DNA of 64,000 nucleotides. Source: Alphaproteobacteria bacterium (GTDB lineage Bacteria > Pseudomonadota > Alphaproteobacteria > Rhodobacterales > Rhodobacteraceae). A program made the position numbers and the translations under genes. This document shows positions 52,286 through 61,989 of this stretch, in pieces. The stretch is taken from assembly GCA_030428355.1 (NCBI GenBank), contig JAUIBL010000001.1, positions 220,023 to 284,022 of the forward strand, in the 5' to 3' direction. A model generated the notes under the pieces. It saw only the letters and a program-made list of their open reading frames with translations. It had not been told where the DNA came from and made no database searches. The stretch's first letter is position 1. Each line of letters starts with the position of its first letter.

Positions 52286-52765
52286 ATGACTGCCTTGCGT
52301 GTCACCAAACGAACCAACATTGCAATGCGCGTCCTCATGTTCTGTGCGGCCAATACGGGCCGTCTTGTGACCAAATCGGAAATCGCGGACCGCTGCAACG
52401 CATCGGAAAACCATCTGGCGCAGGTGATCAACCAACTGGCCCAGCTTGGGTTCCTGCACACGCAGCGCGGGCGCAATGGCGGTCTGGAACTTGGCCGGCC
52501 CGCGGACTCGATCCGGATCGGCGACGTGTTTCGGGTGCTCGAAGCGCCGGTGCCGTTGGCAGAGTGTTTTGCGGATGTGGACAACACCTGCCCGCTCAAG
52601 GATGCCTGCCGTCTGAGAACGGCGCTGACGGATGCGGTCGAGGCGTTTTATCAATCCCTGGACCCGATCACGTTGGATGCGTTGGTCTGCACCAACGCCG
52701 ATCTGCTTGAGATCCTGAACCCGGAACGGGCCTGTACCGTTCGTGAAGCGGCGTTGACAGTTTGA
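52286..52765 (+). CDS. Rrf2-family transcriptional regulator (NsrR-like)
   Basis: 159-aa regulator with winged HTH ('RVTKRTNIAMRVLMFCAAN', 'KSEIADRCNASENHLAQVINQLAQLGFL') and three cluster-type cysteines, Cys94, Cys102 and Cys108 ('ECFADVDNTCPLKDAC'), fitting an Fe-S-sensing NsrR-type protein of nitric oxide response. ATG 52286 is possible; TTG 52295 (LRVTKRTNIA) matches the usual NsrR N-terminus better, with AAGGA upstream. No NO-response target gene is nearby. Confidence 0.85.
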   Translation: MTALRVTKRTNIAMRVLMFCAANTGRLVTKSEIADRCNASENHLAQVINQLAQLGFLHTQRGRNGGLELGRPADSIRIGDVFRVLEAPVPLAECFADVDNTCPLKDACRLRTALTDAVEAFYQSLDPITLDALVCTNADLLEILNPERACTVREAALTV

Positions 52766-52810
52766 CACTTGAGGCCGTCGCGAAAACGGTCTACCACAGC
52801 ATACATCCAC

Positions 52811-52963
52811 GATGGGAGAACCGGTTCGACCGGTGCCGAAGGAGCAACCGCCCCCGGAAACTCTCAGGCCGAAGGACCGTCGCGGACATAGACTCTGGAG
52901 AGATTTCGGGCCTGACCCGGAACGCCGAAGGGATAACGATCTCAGGCGAAAGGACAGAGGGGG
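52811..52963 (+). promoter_or_regulatory. Tandem glycine riboswitch
   Basis: Two gcvT-type aptamers in tandem: GATGGGAGAACC, GCCGAAGGAGCAA, CTCTCAGGC, AAGGACC, GACTCTGGAGAG for the first (about 52811-52902), then GCCGAAGGGATAA, CTCAGGCGAAAGGACAGAGG for the second (about 52903-52963). These are the conserved boxes of the glycine aptamer. It precedes gcvT by about 85 bp and should switch on the glycine cleavage operon when glycine is high. It is followed by a hairpin at 52974-52989. Confidence 0.93.
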
Positions 52964-52973
52964 CATAGGACAT

Positions 52974-52989
52974 CCGCGCAAAGGCGCGG
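52974..52989 (+). promoter_or_regulatory. Hairpin downstream of glycine aptamers
   Basis: CCGCGC, loop AAAG, GCGCGG: a perfect 6-bp GC stem 11 bp past the second aptamer. It lacks a U-tract, so it is a candidate part of the expression platform or a spacer structure rather than a classical terminator. The gcvT ribosome site (AAGGG) lies about 50 nt downstream. Confidence 0.4.
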
Positions 52990-53048
52990 TGTGGAATATG
53001 CCGGTTGCCGCTTACTCTTGCATCCGGTCACAGACGAAGGGATGCCGC

Positions 53049-54173
53049 GTGAGCGATTTGAAACGCACACCGCTATACGATCTGCATGTCAGCCTTGGCG
53101 CCAAGATGGTGCCCTTCGCGGGCTACGAGATGCCGGTGCAATACAGCCTTGGCGTGATGAAAGAGCACCTGCACTGCCGCGCGGCGGCGGGGCTGTTCGA
53201 TGTCAGCCATATGGGGCAGGTCATCCTGCGGTCCGAAGACCCGGAGGTGGCCAAAGCCGCGTTGGAGCGGCTGATCCCGCAGGATGTGCTGGGTCTGGGC
53301 GAAGACCGCCAGCGCTATGGGTTCTTCACCAATGACGCAGGCGGGATCGAAGACGATCTGATGTTCGCCAATCGCGGCGATCACCTGTTTGTTGTGGTCA
53401 ACGCTGCCTGCAAGTACGCCGATGTCGCCCGGATGCGCGCGGCATTGGAACCGGCTGTGACCGTCAAGCTGTTGGAAAACAGGGCGCTGCTGGCATTGCA
53501 GGGGCCCAAGGCGGAAGCCGTGCTTGCCGAGCATCATCCGATGGTGGCGGAGATGCGGTTCATGGACGTGGCGACAGTGCCGATTGCAGGTGCGGAATGC
53601 TGGGTCTCTCGGTCGGGCTACACCGGCGAGGACGGATATGAGATTTCCGTCCCCGTGGCCGCCGCCACGGGTGTGGCGCAGGCGTTGCTCGCGCACGAGG
53701 ATGTGGAGGCCATCGGACTTGGCGCGCGGGATTCGCTGCGGCTCGAGGCGGGGCTGTGCCTTTATGGTCATGACATCGACGCCACCACCTCGCCAGTCGA
53801 AGGCGGGTTGACCTGGGGCATCCAGAAGGTCCGACGCGCCGGGGGCGACCGCGAAGGCGGATTCCTCGGAGCCGCGCGTATCCTGTCCGAGATCACGGGC
53901 GGCGCGGTGCGCCAACGCGTTGGCCTTCTGCCTGAAGGCCGCGCGCCGATGCGCGAAGGCACGCTGCTGTTCGCCAGCGCCGAGGCTGAGGCACCCGTCG
54001 GAACCGTGACGTCGGGCGGGTTTGGCCCCACCGTCGGTGCGCCGGTGGCCATGGGATATGTCGATGCCGCCCATGCCGGGATCGGGACTGCGCTTTTCGG
54101 CGAAGTCCGGGGCAAGCGGCTTCCTGTTTCTGTTGCCAAACTGCCCTTCGTGGCGGCAGGGTTCAAACGATAA
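53049..54173 (+). CDS. gcvT: Glycine cleavage system T-protein (aminomethyltransferase)
   Basis: 374 aa from GTG 53049, read with AAGGG upstream ('[31 protein letters not shown]'). Folate-binding domain '[11 protein letters not shown]', '[13 protein letters not shown]', '[15 protein letters not shown]', '[20 protein letters not shown]' with the catalytic Asp in the last block. It transfers the aminomethyl group from H-protein to THF, releasing ammonia. First gene of the gcvT-H-P operon under the glycine riboswitch. Confidence 0.96.
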   Translation: MSDLKRTPLYDLHVSLGAKMVPFAGYEMPVQYSLGVMKEHLHCRAAAGLFDVSHMGQVILRSEDPEVAKAALERLIPQDVLGLGEDRQRYGFFTNDAGGIEDDLMFANRGDHLFVVVNAACKYADVARMRAALEPAVTVKLLENRALLALQGPKAEAVLAEHHPMVAEMRFMDVATVPIAGAECWVSRSGYTGEDGYEISVPVAAATGVAQALLAHEDVEAIGLGARDSLRLEAGLCLYGHDIDATTSPVEGGLTWGIQKVRRAGGDREGGFLGAARILSEITGGAVRQRVGLLPEGRAPMREGTLLFASAEAEAPVGTVTSGGFGPTVGAPVAMGYVDAAHAGIGTALFGEVRGKRLPVSVAKLPFVAAGFKR

Positions 54174-54192
54174 ACACTCCAAGAGGGACCAT

Positions 54193-54552
54193 ATGAAATT
54201 CACTGAAGAACACGAGTGGCTGCGCGTCGAGGGCGACGAGGTGGTCGTAGGGATCACCGCACATGCGGCCGAGCAATTGGGCGATGTGGTGTTCATCGAA
54301 CTGCCCGAGGAAGGCACCACCGTCAGCAAGGATGACGAGATCGTGGTGATCGAGTCGGTCAAGGCGGCGTCGGATATTCTGGCTCCGCTGGACGGGGAAA
54401 TCACCGAAGTGAACGAGGCGCTTGTCGAGGAACCCGGCAAGGTCAACGAAGACCCCGAAGGCGACGCATGGTTCTTCAAGATGAAGGTCGAGGACCTGTC
54501 GGCGCTGGACGACATGATGGATGAGGCCGATTACAAGAAGTATATCGGCTGA
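54193..54552 (+). CDS. gcvH: Glycine cleavage system H-protein
   Basis: 119-aa lipoyl carrier. Lipoylated Lys57 in '[16 protein letters not shown]'; '[19 protein letters not shown]' and '[15 protein letters not shown]' complete the biotinyl-lipoyl-like fold. ATG 54193 follows AAGAGGGACC, 19 bp after gcvT. It shuttles the aminomethyl group between P, T and L proteins. Confidence 0.97.
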   Translation: MKFTEEHEWLRVEGDEVVVGITAHAAEQLGDVVFIELPEEGTTVSKDDEIVVIESVKAASDILAPLDGEITEVNEALVEEPGKVNEDPEGDAWFFKMKVEDLSALDDMMDEADYKKYIG

Positions 54553-54683
54553 TCCGGCCGGGCGGGTCCCAAGACCTGCCCGACCCTTGCCCCACGGCGT
54601 GCCTGGTGGCCGCGTTGCTTGGCGTATTTTTGAAGAGAAGAAGCAGGGGACGGTGCGCCGTTCCGAAGCGCAAGGAGAGCGAC

Positions 54684-57527
54684 ATGGGGTATGATCCCAT
54701 CGACTATCTGCCGTATGATTTTGCCAACCGGCGTCACATTGGCCCGTCGCCTGCCGAAATGGCCGAGATGCTGGCCACGGTCGGTGTGTCCAAGCTTGAC
54801 GATCTGATCGCGCAGACTGTGCCAGAGAGCATCCGTCAGGCCGCGCCTTTGGATTTCGGGAAGGCGCTGTCCGAACGGGAATTGCTTTACCACATGCGGG
54901 AAACCGCGTCGCAGAACGAGGTTCTGACCTCGCTTATCGGGATGGGGTATCATGGCACGGTCACACCGCCCGCGATCCAGCGCAACATCTTCGAGAACCC
55001 GGCATGGTACACCGCCTACACGCCCTATCAGCCAGAGATTTCGCAGGGCCGGCTTGAGGCGCTGCTGAACTACCAGACCATGGTCAGCGACCTGACCGGG
55101 CTGGAGATCGCCAACGCGTCGCTGCTCGATGAAGCGACGGCCTGTGCCGAGGCGATGACGATGGCGCAGCGGGTGGCGAAATCGAAGGCCAAGGCGTTCT
55201 TTGTGGATGAGAACTGCCATCCGCAGAACATTTCGGTCATGAAAACCCGTGCCGAGCCGCTGGGGATCGAGATCATCGTCGGCGATGTGGCCGGGATGGA
55301 CCCCGATGCGGTATTCGGCGCGATCTTCCAGTATCCGGGCACCTACGGGCATCTGCGCGATTTCACTGATGACATCGCGCGCCTGCATGACGCCAAGGCG
55401 ATTGCGATCATGTCTGCCGATCCGATGGCGCTCTGCCTGCTGAAGGAGCCGGGTGCGATGGGGGCGGATATTGCCGTCGGGTCCACCCAGCGTTTCGGGA
55501 TTCCGCTGGGTTATGGTGGCCCGCATGCCGCCTATATGGCCACCAAGGACGACTACAAGCGCGCGATGCCGGGGCGGATCGTGGGGATCTCCATCGACAG
55601 CCACGGCAACAAGGCCTACCGCCTCGCGCTGCAGACGCGCGAGCAGCACATCCGCCGCGAAAAGGCGACGTCGAATGTCTGCACGGCGCAGGCGCTTCTG
55701 GCGGTGATGGCGGGCTTCTATGCGGTGTTCCACGGGCCGAAAGGGCTGCGCGCGATTGCGCAGCGCATTCATCGCAAGACGGTGCGACTGGCCAAGGGGC
55801 TGGAAGCGGCCGGGTTCAATGTGGAGCCCAAGGCGTTCTTCGATACGATCACTGTCGATGTGGGGCTTTTACAGCGCGGCGTGTTGCAGGCCGCGGTGCG
55901 AGAGGGCCTGAACCTGCGGGCCGTAGGTAAGACCAAGATCGGCATCACGCTGGACGAGAAATCGCGCCCGGCGACGATTGAAGCCGTGTGGCGGGCCTTC
56001 GGGCTGGTCAAGTCGGATGATGACCTCACGCCGGAATACCGTCTGCCGGACGCCTTGATCCGTACGTCGGAGTACCTCCAGCACGACGTGTTCCACATGA
56101 ACCGGGCCGAGACCGAGATGATGCGCTACATGCGCCGTCTGGCGGATCGGGACCTAGCCCTGGACCGCGCGATGATCCCGCTTGGATCCTGCACGATGAA
56201 GCTCAATTCGGCGGCGGAAATGATGCCGGTGAGCTGGCGCGAATTTGCGGACATCCACCCCTATGTGCCCGACGATCAGGTGCGCGGCTATCACACGCTG
56301 ATCGGCGACCTGAACGCAAAGCTGTGCACGATCACGGGGTATGACGCGATCTCGATGCAGCCCAATTCCGGCGCGCAGGGCGAATATGCGGGGCTTCTGG
56401 CGATTGCGGGCTATCACCGGGCCAACGGGCAGGGGCATCGCAATATCTGCCTGATCCCGGTCAACGCGCATGGCACCAATCCGGCCTCGGCGCAGATGGT
56501 GGGCTGGAAAGTGGTGCCGGTGAAGTGTGATGATAACGGCTCCATCGACCTTGAGGATTTCCGCGCCAAGGCCGAGCAGCATTCCGGGAACCTTGCCGGG
56601 ACGATGATCACCTACCCGTCGACCCACGGTGTGTTCGAAGGCACGGTCAAGGATGTCTGCGCGATCACGCATGAGCATGGCGGGCAGGTCTATATCGACG
56701 GCGCGAACATGAACGCGATGGTGGGTCTGTCGCGGCCCGGCGATCTGGGCGGCGATGTGAGCCACCTCAACCTGCACAAGACCTTCTGCATCCCCCATGG
56801 CGGCGGCGGGCCGGGCATGGGGCCGATTGGGGTCAAGGCGCATCTGATCCCGCATCTGCCGGGGCATCCGGTGTCGGGCGAGGGCGCGGTGAGCGCGGCT
56901 CCGTTCGGGTCGCCGTCCCTGCTGCCGATCTCATGGGCCTATTGCCTGATGATGGGAGGCGAGGGGCTGACACAGGCGACACGCGTGGCGATCCTGAACG
57001 CGAACTATATCGCGACACGGCTCGAAGGGGCGTTCGACGTGCTTTATCGCGGTGAAAAGGGGCGCGTGGCGCATGAATGTATCCTCGACGTGCGTCCGTT
57101 CGAGAAATCGGCCGGTGTCACGGTTGAGGACATTGCCAAGCGTTTGATCGACGCCGGGTTCCACGCGCCAACGATGAGCTGGCCCGTGGCGGGGACGCTG
57201 ATGGTCGAACCGACAGAGTCGGAGACCAAGGCGGAACTTGACCGCTTTTGCGATGCGATGCTGGCGATCCGCGAGGAAATCCGCGCCATTGAGGGGGGCA
57301 AGATCGACCGCGAGGTCAATCCTCTCAAGCTGGCTCCGCACACGATGGAAGACCTCGTGCGGGACTGGGATCGGCCTTACAGCCGCGAACAGGGCTGTTT
57401 CCCGCCGGGCGCGTTTCGGGTGGACAAATACTGGCCGCCGGTCAACCGGGTCGACAATGCCTATGGCGACCGCCATCTGGTCTGCACCTGCCCGCCGATG
57501 GAGGATTACGCCGAAGCGGCGGAGTGA
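54684..57527 (+). CDS. gcvP: Glycine dehydrogenase (decarboxylating), P-protein
   Basis: 947-aa fused P-protein (N and C halves), decarboxylating glycine with PLP. PLP Lys near residue 698 ('[21 protein letters not shown]'); '[16 protein letters not shown]' and '[15 protein letters not shown]' are conserved blocks. ATG 54684 follows AAGGAGAGCG; an earlier ATG at 54606 is non-homologous. It ends just before a strong terminator. Dihydrolipoyl dehydrogenase (L-protein) is encoded elsewhere. Confidence 0.97.
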   Translation: MGYDPIDYLPYDFANRRHIGPSPAEMAEMLATVGVSKLDDLIAQTVPESIRQAAPLDFGKALSERELLYHMRETASQNEVLTSLIGMGYHGTVTPPAIQRNIFENPAWYTAYTPYQPEISQGRLEALLNYQTMVSDLTGLEIANASLLDEATACAEAMTMAQRVAKSKAKAFFVDENCHPQNISVMKTRAEPLGIEIIVGDVAGMDPDAVFGAIFQYPGTYGHLRDFTDDIARLHDAKAIAIMSADPMALCLLKEPGAMGADIAVGSTQRFGIPLGYGGPHAAYMATKDDYKRAMPGRIVGISIDSHGNKAYRLALQTREQHIRREKATSNVCTAQALLAVMAGFYAVFHGPKGLRAIAQRIHRKTVRLAKGLEAAGFNVEPKAFFDTITVDVGLLQRGVLQAAVREGLNLRAVGKTKIGITLDEKSRPATIEAVWRAFGLVKSDDDLTPEYRLPDALIRTSEYLQHDVFHMNRAETEMMRYMRRLADRDLALDRAMIPLGSCTMKLNSAAEMMPVSWREFADIHPYVPDDQVRGYHTLIGDLNAKLCTITGYDAISMQPNSGAQGEYAGLLAIAGYHRANGQGHRNICLIPVNAHGTNPASAQMVGWKVVPVKCDDNGSIDLEDFRAKAEQHSGNLAGTMITYPSTHGVFEGTVKDVCAITHEHGGQVYIDGANMNAMVGLSRPGDLGGDVSHLNLHKTFCIPHGGGGPGMGPIGVKAHLIPHLPGHPVSGEGAVSAAPFGSPSLLPISWAYCLMMGGEGLTQATRVAILNANYIATRLEGAFDVLYRGEKGRVAHECILDVRPFEKSAGVTVEDIAKRLIDAGFHAPTMSWPVAGTLMVEPTESETKAELDRFCDAMLAIREEIRAIEGGKIDREVNPLKLAPHTMEDLVRDWDRPYSREQGCFPPGAFRVDKYWPPVNRVDNAYGDRHLVCTCPPMEDYAEAAE

Positions 57528-57550
57528 CCCTCGCGATGAGACTTTCAGAT

Positions 57551-57580
57551 ACAGGCCGGGCGCAACACCCGGCCTGTTTC
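57551..57580 (+). terminator. Terminator after gcvP
   Basis: ACAGGCCGGG, loop CGCAACA, CCCGGCCTGT, then TTC. Perfect 10-bp GC-rich stem 24 bp past the gcvP stop. The U-run is short, but the location and stem make this the operon end. Confidence 0.8.
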
Positions 57581-57653
57581 GTCAAAGGCCAAGGGGACGG
57601 AAAATTCCGACCACGGCGTTGCAACCGATCGGGGCGCACTACGTTCCTTGGGT

Positions 57654-57836
57654 ATGAGACATTTATTCCGAGCCCTGAAACACCGGCTGACTGGTGGCAG
57701 ACCAAAGACGCTCGCGGATGAGCAGAAGGCGATCCCGGTTGTGACCGTTTCGCCCTATCGCGGGGACCTGGCGCTCAAGCATGATCGCTCACAGCATCGA
57801 CGCTACACGGCGCATTTCGAGGACCTTCAGAATTGA
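57654..57836 (+). CDS. Small basic hypothetical protein coupled to downstream gene
   Basis: 60-aa ORF (MRHLFRALKHRLTGGRPKTL and onwards) rich in Arg, Lys and His, no membrane segment. Its TGA overlaps the TTG start of the next gene (TTGA), as expected for a real coupled gene; ribosome site weak. Not in any family I recognise. It could also be a leader ORF. Confidence 0.55.
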   Translation: MRHLFRALKHRLTGGRPKTLADEQKAIPVVTVSPYRGDLALKHDRSQHRRYTAHFEDLQN

Positions 57837-58474
57837 CCAAACCGATCCTGATCATGGGGGCGACCTCTGGCATTGGGCGCTGTGCCATGGACGAAGCCGC
57901 ACGGCGCGGGTTGTCTGTTCGGGCGTTTGCTCGGAGTGCCGATACACTGACCGCAACGGATCTGGTCGAGCCGTTCAAGGGTGACGCGACCTCGGCCGAC
58001 GATGTCCTTCGGGCCTTGGATGGTGTGCGGGCTGTTGTCTATGCGCTGGGCATCACCGAGCGGCTTGCAATGCTCTGGGAAGAAGAAACGCTGTTTTCCG
58101 AGACCACGCGGGTGTTGCTTGATACGATGGCGCAATCGGACGTTTCTCGGCTGGTGGTGGTCACGGGTTTTGGCGCAGGTCGCAGCAAGGCGGCGATGAG
58201 TTGGATCGAACGCACAGGGCATCGCGCGATTTTGGGAAAGCCCTATGCAGACAAGGACCGTCAGGAGGCGCTGATTGAGGCGTCCGCAACGGATTGGACC
58301 ATCGCGCGACCCGTCATCCTGACCAAAGGGGCACGGATAGACGATTACCGTGTGCTGCGCGATCCCAAGACGTGGCGCAACGGGCTGATCTCTCGTGCCA
58401 GTGTCGCCCATTACCTGATCGACGCGGTGGAACAGGGTCTGGATATACGTGCGGATGTCGTTTTGACCCGCTGA
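57833..58474 (+). CDS. NAD(P)H-binding (NmrA/SDR-like) protein
   Basis: 213 aa from TTG 57833, preceded by GAGG. Rossmann motif 'ILIMGATSGIGRCAMDEAARRG' at 5-26. It resembles the atypical SDR/NAD(P)H-binding group ('VYALGITERLA', 'RLVVVTGFGAGRSK', 'DWTIARPVIL'), which reads dinucleotide state or reduces small substrates. Often no Tyr-Lys catalytic pair in this group, and none is obvious here. Function unknown. Confidence 0.8.
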   Translation: MTKPILIMGATSGIGRCAMDEAARRGLSVRAFARSADTLTATDLVEPFKGDATSADDVLRALDGVRAVVYALGITERLAMLWEEETLFSETTRVLLDTMAQSDVSRLVVVTGFGAGRSKAAMSWIERTGHRAILGKPYADKDRQEALIEASATDWTIARPVILTKGARIDDYRVLRDPKTWRNGLISRASVAHYLIDAVEQGLDIRADVVLTR

Positions 58475-58498
58475 AGATCACGCCTCGGACGTGGTCTC

Positions 58499-59350
58499 CT
58501 ACAGGAACGACATCGCATCGCGCACCCGGCCCCATGTGGCGGCGTCTGACGCGCAGAGCAGGTAGCCGTCGCGCATCTGGGCGCGGTACTCGGACCCATC
58601 CAGACAGGCGACATGGCCACCGGCGCGCTGGACGATCAGGGCCCCGGCGGCGTGATCCCACGGGGTAAGGTTCGAGCACAGCACGAAATCCACATGCCCC
58701 AACGCGACCATGCGGAATTCATGCGCGGCGCAGCGCAGCATGTAGAGCCGCTGGAACCGGGTCATCAGCCCGATCAGACCGGCCCGTTTGGCCTCCGGCA
58801 CGTTATAGACCGACGCAAAGCCGCTCAGGTTCTCCACCGGACCGCCCTTTGACACCGACACTGTCCGTGCCGGGCGGCGCGGTGCCATCACCTGCGCCGG
58901 GCCGGTTTCGTCGGCGATCAGGACTTCATCGGTGATGGGGTCATAGATCAGGCCGAAAACGGGCACGCCGAAGCGCGTCATCGACAAGATCACGCCGAAG
59001 GTGGCCAGACCATGCGCAAAGTTCCAGGTGCCATCCACCGGGTCGATGGTGAAGCCCATCTCTGCCTCGGCCAGCGCCGCAACCTTTTCGTCGGTCACCG
59101 TTTCCTCGCCGACGATATGCGCGTTGGGGAACATCGCAAGCAAGCCTCGGACGATCATCTTTTCCGCTTCCTTGTCGGCGGCGGTCACCACATCCATCGG
59201 ACCGGATTTCTGGTCAATGTCGCTGGTGCCCAAAGTCCGAAAACGCGGGAGGATCTCGGCCCGCGCGGCGCGGCGCACGAGGTTGATGATCTGTGTGCGT
59301 TGTGCCGGGGTGAGCGGTGCCGGGATTGTCATGGGAAGGCTGTCGGACAT
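58499..59350 (-). CDS. Inositol-monophosphatase family phosphatase (HisN-like)
   Basis: 283-aa Mg-dependent phosphatase. Motifs 'DVVTAADKEAEKMI', 'IVGEETVTDEK', 'TIDPVDGTWNFAHGLATFGV' and 'CSNLTPWDHAAGALIVQRAGG' give the metal ligands. ATG 59350 taken; ATG 59332 is an alternative. Substrate may be inositol-1-phosphate, histidinol phosphate or PAP; the sequence does not say. Converges on the SDR-like gene with 24 bp between. Confidence 0.88.
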   Translation of the reverse strand: MSDSLPMTIPAPLTPAQRTQIINLVRRAARAEILPRFRTLGTSDIDQKSGPMDVVTAADKEAEKMIVRGLLAMFPNAHIVGEETVTDEKVAALAEAEMGFTIDPVDGTWNFAHGLATFGVILSMTRFGVPVFGLIYDPITDEVLIADETGPAQVMAPRRPARTVSVSKGGPVENLSGFASVYNVPEAKRAGLIGLMTRFQRLYMLRCAAHEFRMVALGHVDFVLCSNLTPWDHAAGALIVQRAGGHVACLDGSEYRAQMRDGYLLCASDAATWGRVRDAMSFL

Positions 59351-59460
59351 GGGGCGACTCGATTTCTTGCGGTGCGTTGCTGGGGGCATGCCAAGGGATT
59401 GGCCGAGGGGCAAGGTGGTTTATTGCCCTGCCTTAACACGGCGAGCTTTTGTCTTTCCGG

Positions 59461-61989
59461 TCACTCGCGGGCGCGGAGCACTTGCGCAGGTCTCGCTGCA
59501 AGGGGGCGCCATGCGAAGATCAGACCCGCCAAGAGCGTTGCCATGACACCGCCGACCACAACTCCGAGGGCAGAAGGCCAGACCACAGCAAAGCTGCTGT
59601 CCATGATGAACGTCATGACCGCCCAACTGCCAAGGATGCCAGCGCCCAAGGCCACAAGTCCGGCCCCGCCACCCAAAAGGGCCGAGCGCAGGGCAAAGCT
59701 TTGCAGGATGCGGGCGCGGCTGGCTCCGAGCGTTTTCAGAACGGCGGCTTCGTAGGTGCGCGCGCCTTCGCCCGCGGCCGCCGCGCCGATCAGTACAAGG
59801 AAGCCGGTGAGCAGGGTGGCCGCAGCGCCCCACCGAACAGCGGCCCCGATGCCTTCGAGCAGCACGCTCACCCGGTCGATGGCGTCACGGACGCTGATGG
59901 CGGTGATGTTGGGAAAAGCAGAGGCGAGTTCGCGCAGGATGCGGGCTTCGTCTTCGGCAGGGGCATAGACGGTGGAAATGAACGTGTGCGGCGCGCCGCG
60001 CAGGGCATTGGGGGTGAGGGTCATGACGAATCCCATCCCGGCGGTCGAGAAATCCACGTCGCGGAAGCTGGTGATGGTCGCGGTGATGTCCCGGCCCAAT
60101 ACGTTGACGGTCAGCGTGTCGCCCAGCGAGAGGCCCATTTCCTCGGCCTCTTCGATGGCAAAGCTGACTTCGGCCGGGCCGTCATGGTCGGGTGCCCACC
60201 ATTCGCCTGCCACCACGCGCGTGTTGGCGTCGGGTTGCGCGGCATAGGTGATGCCCCGATCCCCGGTGACGACCCAGTGATCGCCCGCCACCTCGCGTGC
60301 AGGGCGGCCGTTGATCTCGGTCAATACGCCGCGCAGCATTGGGGCTGTGTCGATGCGCGCGACGACAGGGTCATTCTCGAGCATCTGGGTGTATTGGTCG
60401 ATCTGGTCGGGCTGGATGTCGACGAAGAAATAGGCGGGGGCGACCTCGGGCAGGTCGCGGTCGATGGCGGTGCGCAGGTTGCCGTCGATCTGACCGACAG
60501 CCGACAGCACCGATAGACCAAGTCCCAGAGACAGCACGACTGGGGCCGCCGCGTCACGCGGGCCGCCGATGGAGGCCAGAGCCCATCGCCAGACCGGGTG
60601 CCCGCGCACCGCGCGGGTCGAGCGTTTGGCGATCCAGCGAATGGCGATGGCGGCCAGCACCAGTACGATCAGCGCGCCGATCAGGCCACCCGCCGTCCAG
60701 AGCGTCAGGAACGGGCTGCCGGAAAACAGCGATGCGACACCGACAAGCACGCCCAGCAGAACCAGCGTTGCGATCACATAGCGCCACGCGGGCAGCGCCT
60801 TGCCGCCGTCCAGCGCATCGCGGAACAGCATCGCGGGGCGGATGTCTTCGGTTCGGGCGAGCGGCCAGAGGGTGAACACAAGCGCGGTCAGGATGCCGTA
60901 GAGGGCGGCTTCGATCAGGGGGGCGGGGTGGATTGTGAAGATCGCAGGCACTGGGAGCGAGGCGCTGATGAGTGGGCCGAAGAGGATGGGCACGAGAGCA
61001 CCCAAGACCAGACCGATACAGATGCCTAGCAGGCTGAGTGCGCCGATCTGAAGGAAATAGGTCTGGAAGATCGTCGCGCGTGTGGCGCCAAGTGTGCGCA
61101 GCGTGGCGATCACGCTGGTCTTGCGGGCAAGGTAGGCGCGCACGGCGGCTGATACACCGATGCCGCCCACGGCGAGGCCTGACAGGCCGACAAGGATCAG
61201 GAACGCGCCCAGTCGTTCGACAAACCGCGCCACACCCGGTGCACCATTGCGGGAATCGCGCCAGCGCAATCCACTGCTGGGAAAGGCGGCCTCGGTGGCA
61301 GTTTCCAGCGCGTCTAGATCGCTGCCCTCGGGCAGAAGCAGGCGGTATTCGGTTTCATAGAGCGTTCCCGGTTGCAGCAGCCCCGCATCGCGCAGCGCCT
61401 CGGTCGTGACCATCGTCCGAGGCCCAAGCGAAAAGCCCGAAGCGGAACTGTCGGGTTCGGTGACAAGGATCGCCGAGAGGGTAAAATTCTGCGTGCCAAG
61501 GCGGAAACTGTCGCCGGGTTCGAGACCCAGCCGATCCGCCAGCAAAGGCGCCATGACCGCGCCGGGTTGCGTGCCATTCCCGGCCAAGGCAACGGCCAAA
61601 GGCATCGCCGGGTCCAGCACGACCGCGCCCGTAAGCGGATAGGCGGCATCCACCGACTTGACCTGCGTGAGCGCGCGTTCCGCGACGCCATCGGGGTCCT
61701 TGACGACCATCGACCGAAAATCGGTGATTTCGGAAATTCCGGTCGAGATGCTTTCGAGGTAAGCGCGTTCTTCGGGTTCGGCAAAGCGGTAGGTGAATTC
61801 CACCGACGCATCGCCGCCCAGAAGGATCGACCCTTGTGCTTCAAGTCCCGACTGGATGGCCGAGCGTACTGAGCCGACGCCTGCAATTGCAGCGACACCA
61901 AGTGCGAGACAGGCCAGGAAGATGCGAAATCCCTTGAGGCCGCCGCGCAATTCCCGGCGGGCGAAACGGGCAGCGGTGCCAAGCGCCAT
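59461..61989 (-). CDS. ybbP: FtsX-like ABC transporter permease (YbbP type)
   Basis: 842-aa permease with two FtsX modules: membrane helix at residues about 20-40 ('RIFLACLALGVAAIAGVGSV'), a large periplasmic MacB-type domain, then helices grouped around 270-420, another periplasmic domain, and a final trio at about 720-830. 'LGATRATIFQTYFLQIGALSLLG' and 'LGASRARILQSFALRSALLGGG' are typical FtsX turns. The ATG shares a base with the ATPase stop. With its ATPase it forms a LolCDE/MacB-like system; the E. coli ybbA-ybbP genes are likewise divergent from tesA. Confidence 0.9.
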   Translation of the reverse strand: MALGTAARFARRELRGGLKGFRIFLACLALGVAAIAGVGSVRSAIQSGLEAQGSILLGGDASVEFTYRFAEPEERAYLESISTGISEITDFRSMVVKDPDGVAERALTQVKSVDAAYPLTGAVVLDPAMPLAVALAGNGTQPGAVMAPLLADRLGLEPGDSFRLGTQNFTLSAILVTEPDSSASGFSLGPRTMVTTEALRDAGLLQPGTLYETEYRLLLPEGSDLDALETATEAAFPSSGLRWRDSRNGAPGVARFVERLGAFLILVGLSGLAVGGIGVSAAVRAYLARKTSVIATLRTLGATRATIFQTYFLQIGALSLLGICIGLVLGALVPILFGPLISASLPVPAIFTIHPAPLIEAALYGILTALVFTLWPLARTEDIRPAMLFRDALDGGKALPAWRYVIATLVLLGVLVGVASLFSGSPFLTLWTAGGLIGALIVLVLAAIAIRWIAKRSTRAVRGHPVWRWALASIGGPRDAAAPVVLSLGLGLSVLSAVGQIDGNLRTAIDRDLPEVAPAYFFVDIQPDQIDQYTQMLENDPVVARIDTAPMLRGVLTEINGRPAREVAGDHWVVTGDRGITYAAQPDANTRVVAGEWWAPDHDGPAEVSFAIEEAEEMGLSLGDTLTVNVLGRDITATITSFRDVDFSTAGMGFVMTLTPNALRGAPHTFISTVYAPAEDEARILRELASAFPNITAISVRDAIDRVSVLLEGIGAAVRWGAAATLLTGFLVLIGAAAAGEGARTYEAAVLKTLGASRARILQSFALRSALLGGGAGLVALGAGILGSWAVMTFIMDSSFAVVWPSALGVVVGGVMATLLAGLIFAWRPLAARPAQVLRARE

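Noticed and set aside
54560..54590. Imperfect GGGCGGGTC / GACCTGCCC hairpin between gcvH and gcvP
   Set aside because: One mismatch, no U-run, and it lies inside an operon; not strong enough to call an attenuator.
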